Positions 5,501-6,847 of a stretch of DNA of 6,847 bases are shown piece after piece. Made by a program: the position numbers and the translations under genes. Location: the NCBI GenBank assembly GCA_946482585.1, contig CAMLSI010000292.1, positions 1-6,847 on the forward strand, in the 5' to 3' direction. How positions within the stretch are numbered: the stretch's first letter is position 1; every line of letters starts with the position of its first letter. This DNA comes from an uncultured Lysobacteraceae bacterium. Lineage in GTDB: Bacteria > Pseudomonadota > Gammaproteobacteria > Xanthomonadales > Rhodanobacteraceae. Below the pieces are notes generated by a model that saw only the letters and a list, made by a program, of their open reading frames with translations, did not search any database and was not told the DNA's origin.

Positions 5501-6351
5501 CAGCGCTCGAAATCGTCGGCGAACAGCACCGGCGCACAGCGCTGCACGAGGGTTATGCGATCGGCGCCGGATTCGGGAATGCCGATCGCGCCGCTGCGCA
5601 CGTCGAAGTCGATGTCGGCCGGGCTCGACAGCTGCGGCGCCTCGATCGTCGCGGGCGAGGACGTCGTGAACGGCGGTTCGAAACGCGCGAGACAGCCGCC
5701 GCCGCCCGGACAGCTCCAGGCGGCGATGTGCAGATGACCGTTGCAGTCGAGCGCGATGCCGTCGATGTTGCTGTAACCGGTCGCGGTGATCAGCGTCGTC
5801 GGCGCGGTGTTTGCGGCAATGTCGTAGCTGAGCACGCGTCCGGCGCCCCAGGTCGCGATCAGCAGGCGATGGTTCGCCTTGTCGTAGACCACGCCGTTTG
5901 GCGTCGGCGTCAGCGTCTGCAGCGGCGTCTGCACCGGGTTCGCGAGATCGGCGACGTCGACCTTGAGCAGCTTCTTCGCGCTGAAATCGGTGATGTACAG
6001 CGTATGGTCGCCGTCGGAAGTGATGCCGTTGAGGAAGCTGGCACCGGTGATCGCGAGGTTCAGCACCGGCGCCGCGGTGTTGACGTCGTAGCCCCGCACG
6101 AAGCCCGAGTCGAGCACATACACGCTGCCGTGCAGGAATTCGATGCCGTAAGGCGCGGTCGGCGCCGTGGTGAACGTGCCGAGCGTGCCGTCGGCGGCGC
6201 GCCAGAGGATTTCGCCGCCGTCCTTGTTGCTGACGAGCATGCGACCCGAGCGCGCATGGAATTCGACGCTCTCGGGACCGTTCAACACTTGCGCCTGTGC
6301 CGTGCCGGCGACCAGCGCGAGCAGCACGGCGATGTTCGGCAGATATTTCAT
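5500..6351 (-). CDS. Secreted six-bladed beta-propeller protein (SMP-30/NHL-like)
   Basis: 283 residues. Residues 1-20 form a Sec signal peptide: M-K-Y start, hydrophobic core about 7-16, cleavage expected after A-Q-A. The mature part shows six similar units of 35-45 residues, each opening with a G/A-(I/V)-x-(F/D) strand and followed by a Y/L-V/I-x-(D/N) strand: N-G-P-E-S-V-E-F (24), A-P-Y-G-I-E-F (66), F-L-N-G-I-T-S-D (106), T-P-N-G-V-V-Y-D (150), N-I-D-G-I-A-L-D (195) and S-P-A-D-I-D-F-D (243). This fits the six-bladed propeller superfamily of gluconolactonase/SMP-30 and NHL proteins; I cannot name a substrate or see a clear catalytic set. Four cysteines (203, 214, 220, 272) could form disulfides in the periplasm. 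It ends L-F-A-D-D-F-E-R. Its ATG overlaps the phoH stop (ATGA) and its stop overlaps the ybeY start (TGATG), an unusual position for an exported protein. Fold and export are fairly sure; function is unknown. Confidence 0.85.
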   Translation of the reverse strand: MKYLPNIAVLLALVAGTAQAQVLNGPESVEFHARSGRMLVSNKDGGEILWRAADGTLGTFTTAPTAPYGIEFLHGSVYVLDSGFVRGYDVNTAAPVLNLAITGASFLNGITSDGDHTLYITDFSAKKLLKVDVADLANPVQTPLQTLTPTPNGVVYDKANHRLLIATWGAGRVLSYDIAANTAPTTLITATGYSNIDGIALDCNGHLHIAAWSCPGGGGCLARFEPPFTTSSPATIEAPQLSSPADIDFDVRSGAIGIPESGADRITLVQRCAPVLFADDFER

Positions 6352-6847
6352 GCGGTGTTCCCGTCGTTCTTGGCGGCGTCGTGCTTCTCGTAGGCGCGGA
6401 CGATCTTCTGCACGAGCGGATGGCGCACGACGTCGTGTGCGGTGAAGAAGATGAAGCTGATGCCGGAGACTTCGCGCAGCACCTCGATCGCGTCGCGCAG
6501 GCCCGAGCGCACCTGCCGCGGCAGGTCGATCTGGGTCACGTCGCCGGTGACGACGGCGACCGAGCCATAGCCAATGCGCGTCAGGAACATCTTCATCTGC
6601 TCGACGGTCATGTTCTGCGCTTCGTCGAGGATCACGAACGAATCATTGAGCGTGCGTCCGCGCATGTAGGCCAGTGGCGCGATTTCGATGACGTTGCGCT
6701 CGATGAGCTTGGCCACCTTGTCGAAGCCGAGCATTTCGTAGAGCGCGTCGTAGAGCGGACGCAGATAGGGATCGACCTTCTGCGTCAGGTCGCCCGGCAG
6801 GAAACCCAGCTTTTCCCCGGCCTCGACCGCGGGACGGACGAGAATGA
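6348..6847 (-). CDS. ybeZ: PhoH-like ATPase YbeZ, N-terminal part cut by window edge
   Basis: The last 165 residues are visible; the frame stays open to the right edge, with no stop, reading [19 protein letters not shown] from its first visible codons. The family is usually about 320-350 residues, so roughly half is missing, including the Walker A loop. Walker B is seen in F-V-I-L-D-E-A-Q-N, followed by the diagnostic [13 protein letters not shown] and [12 protein letters not shown]. The Met at 6734 is internal: the upstream codons match the family, so it is not the start. YbeZ is a cytosolic P-loop ATPase, probably RNA-related, that partners YbeY. Despite the name, this YbeZ branch is not known as a Pho-regulon member, so its nearness to pst need not be functional. 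It is the first visible gene of the operon and overlaps the propeller gene by four bases. Confidence 0.95.
   Translation of the reverse strand, partial: ILVRPAVEAGEKLGFLPGDLTQKVDPYLRPLYDALYEMLGFDKVAKLIERNVIEIAPLAYMRGRTLNDSFVILDEAQNMTVEQMKMFLTRIGYGSVAVVTGDVTQIDLPRQVRSGLRDAIEVLREVSGISFIFFTAHDVVRHPLVQKIVRAYEKHDAAKNDGNTA

Noticed and set aside
6348..6734. A short 128-residue PhoH protein starting at the Met at 6734
   Set aside because: The frame continues upstream to the window edge with codons that match PhoH ([14 protein letters not shown]), so this Met is internal and the gene is only cut by the window.
6348..6847. PhoH as part of the phosphate cluster
   Set aside because: It belongs to a separate convergent operon with ybeY, as in most proteobacteria, where it acts in RNA metabolism. 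I see no Pho box near it, though its promoter is outside the window.

Overview
The window is GC-rich (roughly two thirds G+C by eye) chromosomal DNA from a free-living proteobacterium. A gammaproteobacterium of the Xanthomonadales (Lysobacter- or Dokdonella/Rhodanobacter-like) fits best: the PstC and PstA proteins are of the Pseudomonas/Xanthomonas 'long' type, phoH/ybeZ and ybeY sit together, and a secreted protein ends in a D-D-F-E-R tail like those I remember from that order. The genus is a guess. I see no phage, insertion sequence, CRISPR array, tRNA or rRNA.

Left edge (1-667, minus strand): the N-terminal two thirds of a GT4-type glycosyltransferase, reading out of the window. Next comes a divergent control region of about 325 bp (668-992). 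It holds a near-perfect Pho box (953-970) facing the phosphate-transport operon, a weaker possible Pho box on the opposite strand (927-944), and a 19-codon ORF with a very good Shine-Dalgarno sequence (790-849, minus).

Centre (993-5037, plus strand): pstC-pstA-pstB-phoU, the inner-membrane channel, ATPase and signalling regulator of the high-affinity phosphate ABC transporter. pstC, pstA and pstB are tightly coupled (1-nt gap, then a 4-nt overlap). phoU follows after 106 nt containing a symmetrical 24-bp dyad. The binding-protein gene pstS is not next to them. PstC has lost the large periplasmic domain of its long-type relatives, while PstA keeps one. With PhoB/PhoR, which are not in the window, these proteins would import phosphate and report its sufficiency.

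Right part (5039-6847, minus strand): a translationally coupled operon reading leftwards, phoH/ybeZ (5' end outside the window), then a secreted six-bladed beta-propeller protein, then ybeY. ybeZ and ybeY are a widely conserved RNA-metabolism pair, so the exported propeller gene between them, joined by a 4-nt and a 1-nt overlap, is the most unusual item of gene order here. ybeY and phoU converge with a single base between their stop codons.
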